Positions 56,227 to 63,946 of a stretch of DNA of 64,000 nucleotides are shown here, one piece after another (the stretch's first letter is position 1; every line of letters starts with the position of its first letter). The stretch lies in the NCBI RefSeq assembly GCF_900091315.1, contig NZ_FLSP01000030.1:22433-86432 (forward strand). Direction: 5' to 3'. Both the position numbers and the translations under genes were made by a program. The stretch comes from Streptomyces sp. DI166. GTDB lineage: Bacteria > Actinomycetota > Actinomycetes > Streptomycetales > Streptomycetaceae. The notes under the pieces are model-generated. The model saw only the letters and a list, made by a program, of their open reading frames with translations, was not told where the DNA came from and ran no database searches.

Positions 56227-57966
56227 GTGGTCCGACGGCGCGGAGTTCAAGGGCTGGTGCTGCTGGCAGCCGTGCTGGTCCTGCTCGTCCTCGGCGGCGC
56301 GGGACCGGCGTCGGCGCACGCGGCGCTCCGAGGCACCGACCCGGCGGACGGCTCCGTCCTCCGTACCGCGCCCCGCCAGCTCACCCTGACCTTCACCGAG
56401 TCGGTCGGCCTGCTCGACGACTCGGTACGCGTGATCGGCCCCGACGGCCGCCGCCTGCGCGTGGGAGCGGCCGAGCACGGCGGCGACTCCGACACCGCCC
56501 GTGTCGCCCTGCCCCGGAAGATGGACGAGGGCACGTACACGGTGGCCTGGCGGGTGGTCTCGGAGGACAGCCACCCGGTCTCGGGCGCGTTCACCTTCTC
56601 GGTCGGCAAGCCGTCCCCCACCCCGGCCGTGGTCGACGCGGGCCCCACGGAGGACCCGACGACGGCGGCCCTGCACAAGATGGCGCGCTATCTGGCGTAC
56701 CTGTCGGTGTGCGTGCTGATCGGCACGGCGGTGTTCGTCGTGGTGTGCCGCCCCGGGGACACGGCACCGCTGCGCCGCCCGGCGCTGATCGCCTGGTGGA
56801 CGCTGACGGCGGCGACAGTGGCGCTGTTCTTCCTGCGGGGCCCGTACGAGTCGGGCGAGGGCCTGGGGGCAGCCTTCTCCGTGGACGCCCTGACCCGTAC
56901 CCTCCAGGGCCGCCCGGGGTGGGCGCTGCTGGCGCGACTGGGACTGCTGATGCTGGTGGCGGCGGGCTGGCTGGTGCGTCGCCGCCTGAAGTACGTACCC
57001 GTACTGGGCGGGGTGACGGCGGTTGCCCTGGCCGCCACCTGGGCGGCGTCGGACCACGCCTCGGCGGGTATCCAGGTCCCGGTGGCGATGACGTCGGCGG
57101 TACTGCACCTGCTGGCGACGGCGGTATGGCTGGGCGGTCTGGCGGCGATGGCGCTGACCCTGCGTGGCAGGGCCCTGACCCCCGAAACGGTCACCCGCTT
57201 CTCCCGCCTGGCGTTCGCGTCGGTGGCGGTGCTGGTCGTGACGGGTGTCTACCAGTCCTGGCGGGGCCTGGGCTCCTGGAACGCGCTGACGGAGACGACG
57301 TACGGCCGCCTGCTGACGTTCAAGCTGGTGGCGGTGGTCCTGCTGCTGGGGGCCGCGGCGGTGTCCCGGAGCTGGACTCGGAGCCTGGCGAGGGCGCAGG
57401 CCCCAGTCGTCCGGGTCCCGGAACCCGTGGGCGGCCCGCCGTTGCCGGAGCTTTCGGAACCCCCGGCGCCGCCGGCCCCCGACCACCGTGCCCTGCGCCG
57501 CTCGGTACTGGCCGAGGTGGCGGTGGGCGTGGTGGTCCTGGTGCTCACCACGGTGCTCACGGCGACCGTGCCGGGCAGGGCGGTGGCGGAGGCGGGCGCC
57601 GGGGCGGAGACCTCGCGACCGGTGGGCGGCACGGTCGCGGTCACGGTCCCCTTCGACGTGGGCACCCCCGGCGGTTCCGGCAAGGTGGAAATCACCCTCG
57701 ACCCCGGCCGGGTGGGCGACAACTCCCTCCAGGCGGTGGTCTTCGCGGCGGACGGCGGCCTGGCGACGGTGCCGGAACTGAAGGTGTCCTTCACGAACAC
57801 CGCCCAGGACATAGGCCCGCTGGACGCGGGCCTGACGGACAAGGGCGGTTACTGGGGCAACAGCTTCGTGAACCTGCCGCTGGCCGGGACGTGGACGATG
57901 AAGGTGACGGTGCGGGTGTCGGAGATCGACCAGGTGACGGTGGAGCGAACGATAGAGATCACCTGA
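56227..57966 (+). CDS. CopC-CopD fusion, copper import/resistance protein (YcnJ-like)
   Basis: 579 aa. Signal sequence (LVLLAAVLVLLVLGGAGPAS then AHA), CopC domain with the N-terminal copper His and GTYTVAWRVVSEDSHPVSGA, followed by about eight TM segments of CopD, then an extracellular C-terminal domain (VTVPFDVGTPGGSGKVEITL). It moves or binds copper at the membrane. GTG 56227 has GGAGAG upstream. Convergent with a DUF4396 gene that carries a copper-type operator, giving a copper pair. Confidence 0.9.
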   Translation: MVRRRGVQGLVLLAAVLVLLVLGGAGPASAHAALRGTDPADGSVLRTAPRQLTLTFTESVGLLDDSVRVIGPDGRRLRVGAAEHGGDSDTARVALPRKMDEGTYTVAWRVVSEDSHPVSGAFTFSVGKPSPTPAVVDAGPTEDPTTAALHKMARYLAYLSVCVLIGTAVFVVVCRPGDTAPLRRPALIAWWTLTAATVALFFLRGPYESGEGLGAAFSVDALTRTLQGRPGWALLARLGLLMLVAAGWLVRRRLKYVPVLGGVTAVALAATWAASDHASAGIQVPVAMTSAVLHLLATAVWLGGLAAMALTLRGRALTPETVTRFSRLAFASVAVLVVTGVYQSWRGLGSWNALTETTYGRLLTFKLVAVVLLLGAAAVSRSWTRSLARAQAPVVRVPEPVGGPPLPELSEPPAPPAPDHRALRRSVLAEVAVGVVVLVLTTVLTATVPGRAVAEAGAGAETSRPVGGTVAVTVPFDVGTPGGSGKVEITLDPGRVGDNSLQAVVFAADGGLATVPELKVSFTNTAQDIGPLDAGLTDKGGYWGNSFVNLPLAGTWTMKVTVRVSEIDQVTVERTIEIT

Positions 57967-57974
57967 TCCTTTTG

Positions 57975-58089
57975 CCCCCGGCCTCCGGCTCCCGGCCTCC
58001 GGCTCCCGGCTCCCGGCTCCCGGCCTCCGGCTCCCGGCCTCCGGCCTCCGGCTCCCGGCCTCCGGCCTCCGGCTCCCGGCCTCCGGCTC
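57975..58089. repeat. 7-bp simple-sequence repeats between convergent genes
   Basis: About sixteen units of GGCTCCC or GGCCTCC in tandem, from shortly after the CopCD stop into the last codons of the DUF4396 gene. Likely variable in copy number between strains. It may act as a terminator region. Confidence 0.82.
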
Positions 58090-58639
58090 AGTGATAGGCG
58101 TGCACGACGGCATGCCCCTTGCCCCGCCCGATCATCCATTTGTTGACGGGCGTGGTGATCACGAAGGCGACCGCGAACCCACCGAGAAGGGCGCCCCAGA
58201 AGAGCCCGTCGTCGAGCTGGGCCTCCATGGCACCGGGCGTGAGCGCGATGATCGCGTTGTCCACGAGCTCCATGACGGCGATGGAGACGGTGTCGGCGGC
58301 GAGGGCGACCTTGACGGCGGCCCGCAGGTCGAGCCCGGCGCGCCGGACGGCGAAGAGGGTGAAGGAGTACCCGAAGAGGAACGCGAGCCCGATCGCGAGC
58401 ACCATGGTCGGCACGTTGCCCCATCCGAGGGCGGTACCGATCACCATCCCGAGAATCTCACCGATGGCACACCCGGTGAGGCAGTGCAGGGTGGCCTTGA
58501 CGGCCATGGCCCAACTGGCGCCGGACAGATGCGCGGAGTGATCACCGTGGTGAGCGTGCTGACCGACGTGCTGGGCACTGCGAGTGCCGTGGTCGGGTTG
58601 GCCGCCGTGCCCTCCGTGGCTGTGACCGCTGTGATCCAT
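58088..58639 (-). CDS. DUF4396 membrane protein with His-rich N-terminus
   Basis: 183 aa from ATG 58639 (GGGGG upstream); ATG 58660 is an alternative. The His-rich start (MDHSGHSHGGHGGQPDHGTR...HAHHGDHSAH) suggests metal binding. TM segments follow (ATLHCLTGCAIGEILGMVIG, VPTMVLAIGLAFLFGYSFTL, DTVSIAVMELVDNAIIALTP, LFWGALLGGFAVAFVITTPV). DUF4396 proteins often occur with copper transport. The CsoR-like operator in front of it supports copper-controlled expression. Confidence 0.87.
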   Translation of the reverse strand: MDHSGHSHGGHGGQPDHGTRSAQHVGQHAHHGDHSAHLSGASWAMAVKATLHCLTGCAIGEILGMVIGTALGWGNVPTMVLAIGLAFLFGYSFTLFAVRRAGLDLRAAVKVALAADTVSIAVMELVDNAIIALTPGAMEAQLDDGLFWGALLGGFAVAFVITTPVNKWMIGRGKGHAVVHAYH

Positions 58640-58701
58640 GGTGGAGCCCCCATTCCCCAATAGACGTAGCCCGTGTCTCCCGGACCACTGAGGTCAACCA
58701 T

Positions 58702-58718
58702 ATACCCCCCAGGGGTAT
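58702..58718. promoter_or_regulatory. CsoR-type copper operator
   Basis: ATACCCC (58702-58708), CCA, GGGGTAT (58712-58718). This is the TACCCC..GGGGTA inverted repeat recognised by CsoR repressors. It is 63 bases before the DUF4396 start. Confidence 0.78.
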
Positions 58719-58776
58719 TCAGCGACGCCGGAAAAATCTGCGGCGAACGTCAGGAGCGGCTCCGTATGGTGTCCGG

Positions 58777-59214
58777 ATGCCGACGTCGATCAAGCAGTTC
58801 CAGGTCACCTTCGACTGCGCGAACCCGGAACGCCTGGCCCGCTTCTGGTGCGAGGTCCTGGGCTACGAAATCCCGCCGCCCCCCAAGGGCTTCGCGACCT
58901 GGCAGGACTACGACCGCTCCCTGCTCCCGGTCCACCAGGGCGAGGGCTTCGCCTGCGTGGACCCGACGGGGGTCGGCCCCCGCCTCTACTTCCAGCGGGT
59001 CCCGGAGAACAAGACCGTCAAGAACCGCGTCCACCTGGACGTCCGAGTGGCCACGGGCCTGACGGGCGAGGAACGGCTGGCGGCCCTGGAAGCGGAGTGC
59101 GCCCGCCTGACCGCCCTGGGCGCCACCCGCGAACGCCTCCTGCGCGCGGACGCCGACTACGAGTCGTGCATCGTGATGCGGGACATCGAGGGGAACGAGT
59201 TCTGCCTGGACTGA
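58777..59214 (+). CDS. VOC-family (glyoxalase-like) protein
   Basis: 145 aa. IKQFQVTFDCANPERLARFW, CEVLGYEIPPPPKGFATWQD, LYFQRVPENKTVKNRVHLDV and DYESCIVMRDIEGNEFCLD show the two beta-alpha-beta-beta-beta units of the VOC fold with metal ligands His (VHLDV) and Glu (GNEFCL). The substrate is unknown. Confidence 0.9.
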   Translation: MPTSIKQFQVTFDCANPERLARFWCEVLGYEIPPPPKGFATWQDYDRSLLPVHQGEGFACVDPTGVGPRLYFQRVPENKTVKNRVHLDVRVATGLTGEERLAALEAECARLTALGATRERLLRADADYESCIVMRDIEGNEFCLD

Positions 59215-59229
59215 GCGACGGGGGACGGA

Positions 59230-59778
59230 TCAGCGCCCCGTCTCGCCCCCGCCCAACAACTCATCCAGAGCCCCCCGCGCCTCACCGACCCCCCGCCGCC
59301 ACGCCTCACTCCGCAGCCTCTCGGAGTCCCACTCGACCACCGCGTCGCCACCGCTCACGCAGTAGCCGTAGACCTGATGGGCCACCGAACCAGCGAGCAG
59401 GCGGTCATAGTGAAACGACCCTTCAAAGGCGGCCCAAGCCACGGCCCGTGCCCCCTCAGACAGCCGCCGAAGCGCCGCACCCGTGTACTCACGCAGATCG
59501 ACCGAACGATCATTGAAGTCGATGTCATAGGACACCAGCCCAAGCCGCTCAACGCGCTCCGGCTGCCCGAGCAGGGGAAAGGCCAGCACGGCATCGGGCA
59601 CCATCCCGACCAGCCGAAAAGCCTCCCTCGGCAAGGGAGCGTTCCCGGCACCGACAACGAACACATTCACCGAAACCGGCCCTCGCCAGCACAGCAAGTT
59701 CTGCACATCGCCGGTCACCGGGCCCCCTCCTGCCATCGCCGCGCGGTGTTTCTGGAGTGCTGCCAGGTCGCGGTCCAA
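59230..59778 (-). CDS. Hypothetical protein
   Basis: 182 aa, soluble. VQNLLCWRGPVSVNVFVVGA, FRLVGMVPDAVLAFPLLGQP and GLVSYDIDFNDRSVDLREYT, then AVAWAAFEGSFHYDRLLAGS. No family recognised. Codon bias supports coding. Convergent with the VOC gene, 15 bases apart. Confidence 0.75.
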   Translation of the reverse strand: MDRDLAALQKHRAAMAGGGPVTGDVQNLLCWRGPVSVNVFVVGAGNAPLPREAFRLVGMVPDAVLAFPLLGQPERVERLGLVSYDIDFNDRSVDLREYTGAALRRLSEGARAVAWAAFEGSFHYDRLLAGSVAHQVYGYCVSGGDAVVEWDSERLRSEAWRRGVGEARGALDELLGGGETGR

Positions 59779-59824
59779 GCGACAGTATTCCTGGGCGTAG
59801 TGAACCGAGCGCGGCTGCGGAGGT

Positions 59825-60466
59825 TCAGCCCGTCGGCCACGGCGGCAGGTCGGTGTGCCGGACCCGGTACCCGCCGCTGGTGACGGGCGCGAAGGCGGCA
59901 GGCGCCATGCACGGCCCCACCGAGAACTCCGTACCGCCTTCCTCCGTGTACGTGGTGTTCACGCCGTCCGCCCAGGAGAATCCCACCCGGTCACGGGACG
60001 CCCGCCCCGGCTTGCCCCCGCCGGCGTCATGGACGCTGAACCCCAGCCGCCTGCCCACCCAGTCCGGCCCTCCTGCGCTCACCTTGAAGATGACCGCGGT
60101 CACTGTCGCGCTGCCCGGCGCGGTCACCAGGCAGTCCACTGTGCCCTCGGCGGTGTAGGTGACGTCCCTTTCCGCGGAGTAGTGGGAGACGGTCACCGTG
60201 CCGTACGCGTCGGTCGGTAAGCCGGTGGGTACGCCGGGGAGCGGTCTGCTGTAGGGGGCGGCGTGCGCGTCGAACGTGAACGAGCGGATGTCGGCGTCAT
60301 CCAGATACGGCAACCTGAACTCGCCCGCCCCGGTCACACTCGCGTGCGACGACCGCCCGCCGGCCGTGCCGCCAGTGGCCGAGGTGGGCGAGGCCGCCGC
60401 CACGGTAATGATCGCGGCCACTGCCGCCGCCTTGCGGGCATGGGGGATGGAACGCACAGGCCTCAT
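59825..60466 (-). CDS. Secreted protein of unknown function
   Basis: 213 aa from ATG 60466 (GGGAG upstream). Signal peptide HARKAAAVAAIITVAAASPT then SATG. The mature part is beta-rich (VTVSHYSAERDVTYTAEGTV, DCLVTAPGSATVTAVIFKVS) with two Cys. No known domain. It may be an extracellular binding protein. Confidence 0.72.
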   Translation of the reverse strand: MRPVRSIPHARKAAAVAAIITVAAASPTSATGGTAGGRSSHASVTGAGEFRLPYLDDADIRSFTFDAHAAPYSRPLPGVPTGLPTDAYGTVTVSHYSAERDVTYTAEGTVDCLVTAPGSATVTAVIFKVSAGGPDWVGRRLGFSVHDAGGGKPGRASRDRVGFSWADGVNTTYTEEGGTEFSVGPCMAPAAFAPVTSGGYRVRHTDLPPWPTG

Positions 60467-60657
60467 GGGATCTCCCGAGCTGGGTGAGAGGGCGGAGAAG
60501 CACCGCCCGCACCATCCTCGGACCTTCGCCCTGACCAGTCGTCGTTCCCGAGACGCAAACGGCCTTGGGCCTGTGGCCGCAAAAGCTGCGGAGGGTGTAC
60601 GCGCGAAGACTGAGCCGGAGATCCCCACCGAGACGGAAACCGTGCCAGGGTGCTGAG

Positions 60658-61083
60658 TCACACCTTCTTGACGACGATGGTGTCCGGGAGGAGCCTCTCC
60701 AGGTCGTCCACGTCCGAGGTGAAGACTGTGACCTGCCCTTTCTGCTGACGTGCGATGACAGCGAGCACGGCACCGATCGCGTACTTGTGACCGTGCAGCT
60801 TGGCCTTGGCCAAGAGACGCCGGGCCTGACGGGCCTCGTCCTTTCCGATGTCGGCGACCTTGAGGCGGGAGAGCACCCAGTCCCAGCGCTGCTCGGTGGT
60901 CCTGCCGTCGTACGCCTCGACCAGGGTCATCGGAGACGTCACCACCTCGGCCTCACCCTCAGCCGCGAGGCCGAGCCAGGCGATCATCCTGCGGTCGCCG
61001 CGCACAGCGAGGGACAGGGCCTCGCAGTCGAGCACGAAGACGCGCAGTGGCCGCTTCCTGTGCTCACCGGCGCGCTTCTTCAC
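60658..61083 (-). CDS. PIN-domain ribonuclease toxin (VapC-like), pair 1
   Basis: 141 aa. PIN acidic residues: VFVLDCEALSLAVRGDRRM (Asp), TLVEAYDGRT (Glu) and FTSDVDDLERLL (Asp-Asp). LHGHKYAIGAVLAVIA replaces the usual internal helix. It should cut RNA when not held by its antitoxin, whose gene overlaps its start. Similar in layout to the toxin at 63189-63590 (GLHGHKYAIDA, LTSDVDDL). Confidence 0.85.
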   Translation of the reverse strand: MKKRAGEHRKRPLRVFVLDCEALSLAVRGDRRMIAWLGLAAEGEAEVVTSPMTLVEAYDGRTTEQRWDWVLSRLKVADIGKDEARQARRLLAKAKLHGHKYAIGAVLAVIARQQKGQVTVFTSDVDDLERLLPDTIVVKKV

Positions 61084-61355
61084 GCGGCCTCTCCACCGTG
61101 TTCTCCGGCGGAGTGGCGGCGCTCGTGCTCGGCGTCGAGATCGTCCAGCTCTGCGAGGGCTGCCGCGCGCTCGTCTGCGGTGACCGGCCCGTGTTCTTCC
61201 TGCAGCCAGTCGACCAGCTCCAGCAGCCGGTCCCGATCGCGCTTGAATCGCAGTGCTTCGGTTACATATGCCGAAAGTCCCCGCTCAGCCGCGTCGGCGC
61301 GGATCTCGTCGAGGAGTTCCTCCGGGATCGTCACCGTGACTTTCTTCGTCGCCAT
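61080..61355 (-). CDS. Ribbon-helix-helix antitoxin (VapB-like), pair 1
   Basis: 91 aa from ATG 61355. RHH domain: KKVTVTIPEELLDEIRADAA and GLSAYVTEALRFKRD. Acidic C-terminal helix (ERAAALAELDDLDAEHERRH) that would neutralise the toxin. Stop overlaps the PIN start by 4 bases. ATG 61370 is an alternative start. Confidence 0.83.
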   Translation of the reverse strand: MATKKVTVTIPEELLDEIRADAAERGLSAYVTEALRFKRDRDRLLELVDWLQEEHGPVTADERAAALAELDDLDAEHERRHSAGEHGGEAA

Positions 61356-61540
61356 ACTGGAGACCATGCTCCTGGTGTAAGCACCCATACCAGGGTTCCT
61401 GCCCCAGTCGGGCCCAGGATGCGGATGGATGCTCCCGGAGTCTCCTTGATGCTGATTGCTGGGAAACTGCCGGCTTCGGTCTCGTCTGAACGACCGTGAA
61501 CGGTGCTGAATGAGACGGACACTGAGGCGGTGGCGCGGTC

Positions 61541-62224
61541 CTAAGCTGCTTCCCAGCTGAAGCGGCCCTCCAGACGGTCTGGGCTGAGGTAGGCGTATCC
61601 GTAGCCATGGGCGAAGTTCAGGTAGTACTGCTCGTCGAGGTCGGTGCCCGCCAGACAGAAGTAGAAGCGCCATGGCGCCTCGACACCGGCCCAGTCGGGG
61701 TAGACGGGTCGGCCGCCGAGGTAGTCGTTAGCGTCGACGGTGCCGTACGCCTCCAACTCCTGCTCCACCTCGTCCGGTACCGGCATTAGGTCGATCCGGA
61801 ACTCGACAGGCACCTGCTCCTCATTGGGGCCGAAGCGCCATAGGGAGCGCCCCTTCGTCCCGCTCGGTCCGATGGCGGCAAAGCCGGGGGTCCGGCCGCC
61901 GGGCTGGATGAGCAGGACGGCTTCGCCGTCTTCAGCGGCCATGCCGCCGGTCTCGTAGTCGTCGTACGACAGGAAGAGGTACGCCATACGTCGCTCGTCG
62001 CCGGGCTCCCCGGGAACGGGGAACTGCCCGATGAAGTCCAGTGGCTCCCGCGTGCCGGGGTGCACTGGCCAGCAGGGCTCGTCCAGCCATATGGGATCAC
62101 CGCCCAGCTTGGCGACTGGCTCGGTGATGGGCTCCTCGGCCGGGTGGAACTTCATCTCAAAGCGGGGGAGGTAGCCGGCATCGTACGGGCCTTTCGCCCC
62201 ATCGACAGGTTGCGGCAGCAGCAT
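61541..62224 (-). CDS. DUF1963 (YwqG-like) protein
   Basis: 227 aa. EPVAKLGGDPIWLDEPCWPV, LDFIGQFPVPGEPGDERRMA, YLFLSYDDYETGG and YYLNFAHGYGYAYLSPDRLE with GRFSWEAA match DUF1963, in which GG.P.wl......P.......FIgQ is the hallmark. Function unknown. The ATG at 62224 precedes MLLPQPVDGAKGP. Confidence 0.83.
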   Translation of the reverse strand: MLLPQPVDGAKGPYDAGYLPRFEMKFHPAEEPITEPVAKLGGDPIWLDEPCWPVHPGTREPLDFIGQFPVPGEPGDERRMAYLFLSYDDYETGGMAAEDGEAVLLIQPGGRTPGFAAIGPSGTKGRSLWRFGPNEEQVPVEFRIDLMPVPDEVEQELEAYGTVDANDYLGGRPVYPDWAGVEAPWRFYFCLAGTDLDEQYYLNFAHGYGYAYLSPDRLEGRFSWEAA

Positions 62225-62453
62225 GGCCGGACTGTAGCCGTCGGGTCCGACAACCCGTGACCTGCGACCCCGCCCCATGGCACCACGCCCCCGCCTCAGT
62301 GACGGGGTCGCCGACAGGGAGTCGGCAACGTCGGCCAACCGCCCGGTGTCCCTGGGTGACCATCCGTTGCCGTCCGGCGTTGGTCGGCACTGTCCGCGCC
62401 TGTTGGTGTCAGCCGGTGATGTCAACCGACCGACTCCCTCTCGCAGGGTGCTA

Positions 62454-62666
62454 CTACCTCGCGTGGATGAAGATCACGAGGGCTGTGGCTCCCACAGTGA
62501 AAACGGCTCCCATCCACGCCGCCATCAGTCCTACGTAACGGAAGGTCGCGTAGGCCTTGGAATAGCCGTTGCTCCAGACTCCCCCGTGCGCCTTGGCCGC
62601 CGCATCCCGCCACCCCGGCAGTCGGTAGCCAGAATGACGCCCAGAAGCGACATCATCAGCGGGCAC
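62454..62666 (-). CDS. Small membrane protein, possibly frameshifted
   Basis: 70 aa. GYRLPGWRDAAAKAHGGVWS, then ATFRYVGLMAAWMGAVFTVG and ATALVIFIHAR, one TM segment at the end. Another frame just upstream (about 62600-62690) reads EPVIAAVIIILCPLMMSLLG then VILAT, which looks like the first TM segment of the same protein. A one-base slip near 62610-62620 would join them. Either a broken two-TM protein or a short one starting at GTG 62666. Confidence 0.45.
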   Translation of the reverse strand: MPADDVASGRHSGYRLPGWRDAAAKAHGGVWSNGYSKAYATFRYVGLMAAWMGAVFTVGATALVIFIHAR

Positions 62667-62920
62667 AGGATGATGATCACGGCTGCTATCACCGGCTCAT
62701 TCTGCGGCGCGCGATCACCATGGGAAGCCGGCCGGCTTCCCCTCAACCCACTGCTGTGCGTTGAGAGGGCTACGTGCCATGGCCCAGGGCTGCCTGTGTC
62801 GAGCCGCTGGACAAGTCCCTGTGCGTCGTACAACTGCCCGGCTGATCCCCTGCTCGACCTGACAGTCGCCGCGATTGCCGCTGACCGGACCGACAGCGGA
62901 GGAAAGGCAGCACACAGCGC

Positions 62921-62936
62921 GCATACCGCAGTATGC
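62921..62936. promoter_or_regulatory. Palindrome in front of antitoxin 2
   Basis: GCATAC CGCA GTATGC, exact, 8 bases before the ATG. Ideal position for autorepression by the VapB-VapC complex. Confidence 0.7.
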
Positions 62937-62943
62937 TCGCGGT

Positions 62944-63192
62944 ATGGCTGACACCACACGCATCACGGTGACACTCCCCACCGAGCAGGTGGCGGAGCTC
63001 AAGAAGATCACGGACAACATCTCCGGCTACGTGGCCGAAGCGGTCGCCAGGCAGATCCGGCACCAGCTCCTGGGGGCCGACCTGCGTAGCCACACAGACG
63101 AGCACGGGGCCTTCAGCGAGGAAGAGCTGGCCGAGGCGCGGGCGCGGATCTTCGGTACGACGCAGGCCGCCGGTGGCGCGAGCGCCGCGTGA
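62944..63192 (+). CDS. Antitoxin (VapB-like), pair 2
   Basis: 82 aa. MADTTRITVTLPTEQVAELK, then KITDNISGYVAEAVARQIRH: an RHH domain. C-terminal part acidic with SEEELAEARARIF. The stop is overlapped by the start of the PIN gene. The palindrome upstream supports autoregulation. Confidence 0.85.
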   Translation: MADTTRITVTLPTEQVAELKKITDNISGYVAEAVARQIRHQLLGADLRSHTDEHGAFSEEELAEARARIFGTTQAAGGASAA

Positions 63193-63590
63193 GCGGGCAC
63201 ATCGAGACCGTCGTCCTGGACAGTGAGGGGCTGTCGGCCTGGGTGGCGCAGGACCGGAAGGTTCTGGCGATGTTCCAGGTGCTCCACGACATGGGAGCGG
63301 ACCTTGTCGTCAGCGCCAACACCATCGCGGAGGTGAGTCACGCCAGGGTGAACCTGCCCCGACTGCAATGGGCGCTCTCCCGGGTCAAGGTGGAGCCGGT
63401 CACGGAGGCGACGGCCAAGGCGGCGGCACAACTGCTCAAGGGCGCCGGTCTGCACGGACACAAGTACGCGATCGATGCCACCGTCGCGGAAGCGGCTTTG
63501 CGTCAGCCTGGCCCGGTCGCCATCCTCACGTCGGATGTCGACGACCTGACCCGGCTGTGCGGCAGCAAGGTCCGGATGATCGGGCTGTAA
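63189..63590 (+). CDS. PIN-domain ribonuclease toxin (VapC-like), pair 2
   Basis: 133 aa. VVLDSEGLSAWVAQDRKVLA (Asp), NTIAEVSHARVNL (Glu), GLHGHKYAIDATVAEAAL and ILTSDVDDLTRL (Asp-Asp). It shares the layout and several exact words with the toxin at 60658-61083, so the two pairs are paralogues. Overlaps its antitoxin gene by 4 bases. Confidence 0.86.
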   Translation: MSGHIETVVLDSEGLSAWVAQDRKVLAMFQVLHDMGADLVVSANTIAEVSHARVNLPRLQWALSRVKVEPVTEATAKAAAQLLKGAGLHGHKYAIDATVAEAALRQPGPVAILTSDVDDLTRLCGSKVRMIGL

Positions 63591-63836
63591 CCGCGACATC
63601 GCCCCGGGGCCATGGGCAGATCCGCGTGGATCCGCAGAAATCAGAGTCGCCGCAGGTCAGCCCGCGATGGGTGCATGAGGCATCGACGGACGCGGGGGCA
63701 TGACCGCGTTCGGTGCCATAGCTCCTCAGGGTCTGCGTCGGTCGCCCTGGAGGGACTGAGCGTGCGCCTTGCCTGCTTGAGGATGTGTCCTAAATGTCGC
63801 CTATCAATGCAACTGAAACTGCAACCAGGGCATGCC
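63591..63836. other. Gene-free strip
   Basis: I see no gene, RNA or strong repeat in these 246 bases. The frames present lack codon bias. Confidence 0.5.
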
Positions 63837-63871
63837 GAAGAGCCGGATCGCAGTGAGCGGTCCGGCTCTTC
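63837..63871 (-). terminator. Terminator behind the tRNA-Ser fragment
   Basis: GAAGAGCCGGA and TCCGGCTCTTC (11-bp stem, 13-base loop). On the minus strand it stands 22 bases past the tRNA 3' end, where a tRNA terminator belongs. Confidence 0.72.
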
Positions 63872-63893
63872 GTTTCGCCTGTTCAGGCGGCTG

Positions 63894-63946
63894 CGGAGGA
63901 TACGAGATTCGAACTCGTGAGGGGTTGCCCCCAACACGCTTTCCAA
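63894..63946 (-). pseudogene. 3' part of tRNA-Ser(GGA), att site of an element beyond the window
   Basis: The minus strand reads TTGGAAAGCGT (anticodon loop with GGA), a long variable arm GTTGGGGGCAACCCC, T-arm AGTTCGAATC and acceptor ATCCTCC. The 5' half and D-arm are absent: sequence to the right of 63946 is unrelated. As with the two other tRNA fragments in this window, it is best read as the displaced end of a tRNA with an element to its right. Confidence 0.75.
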
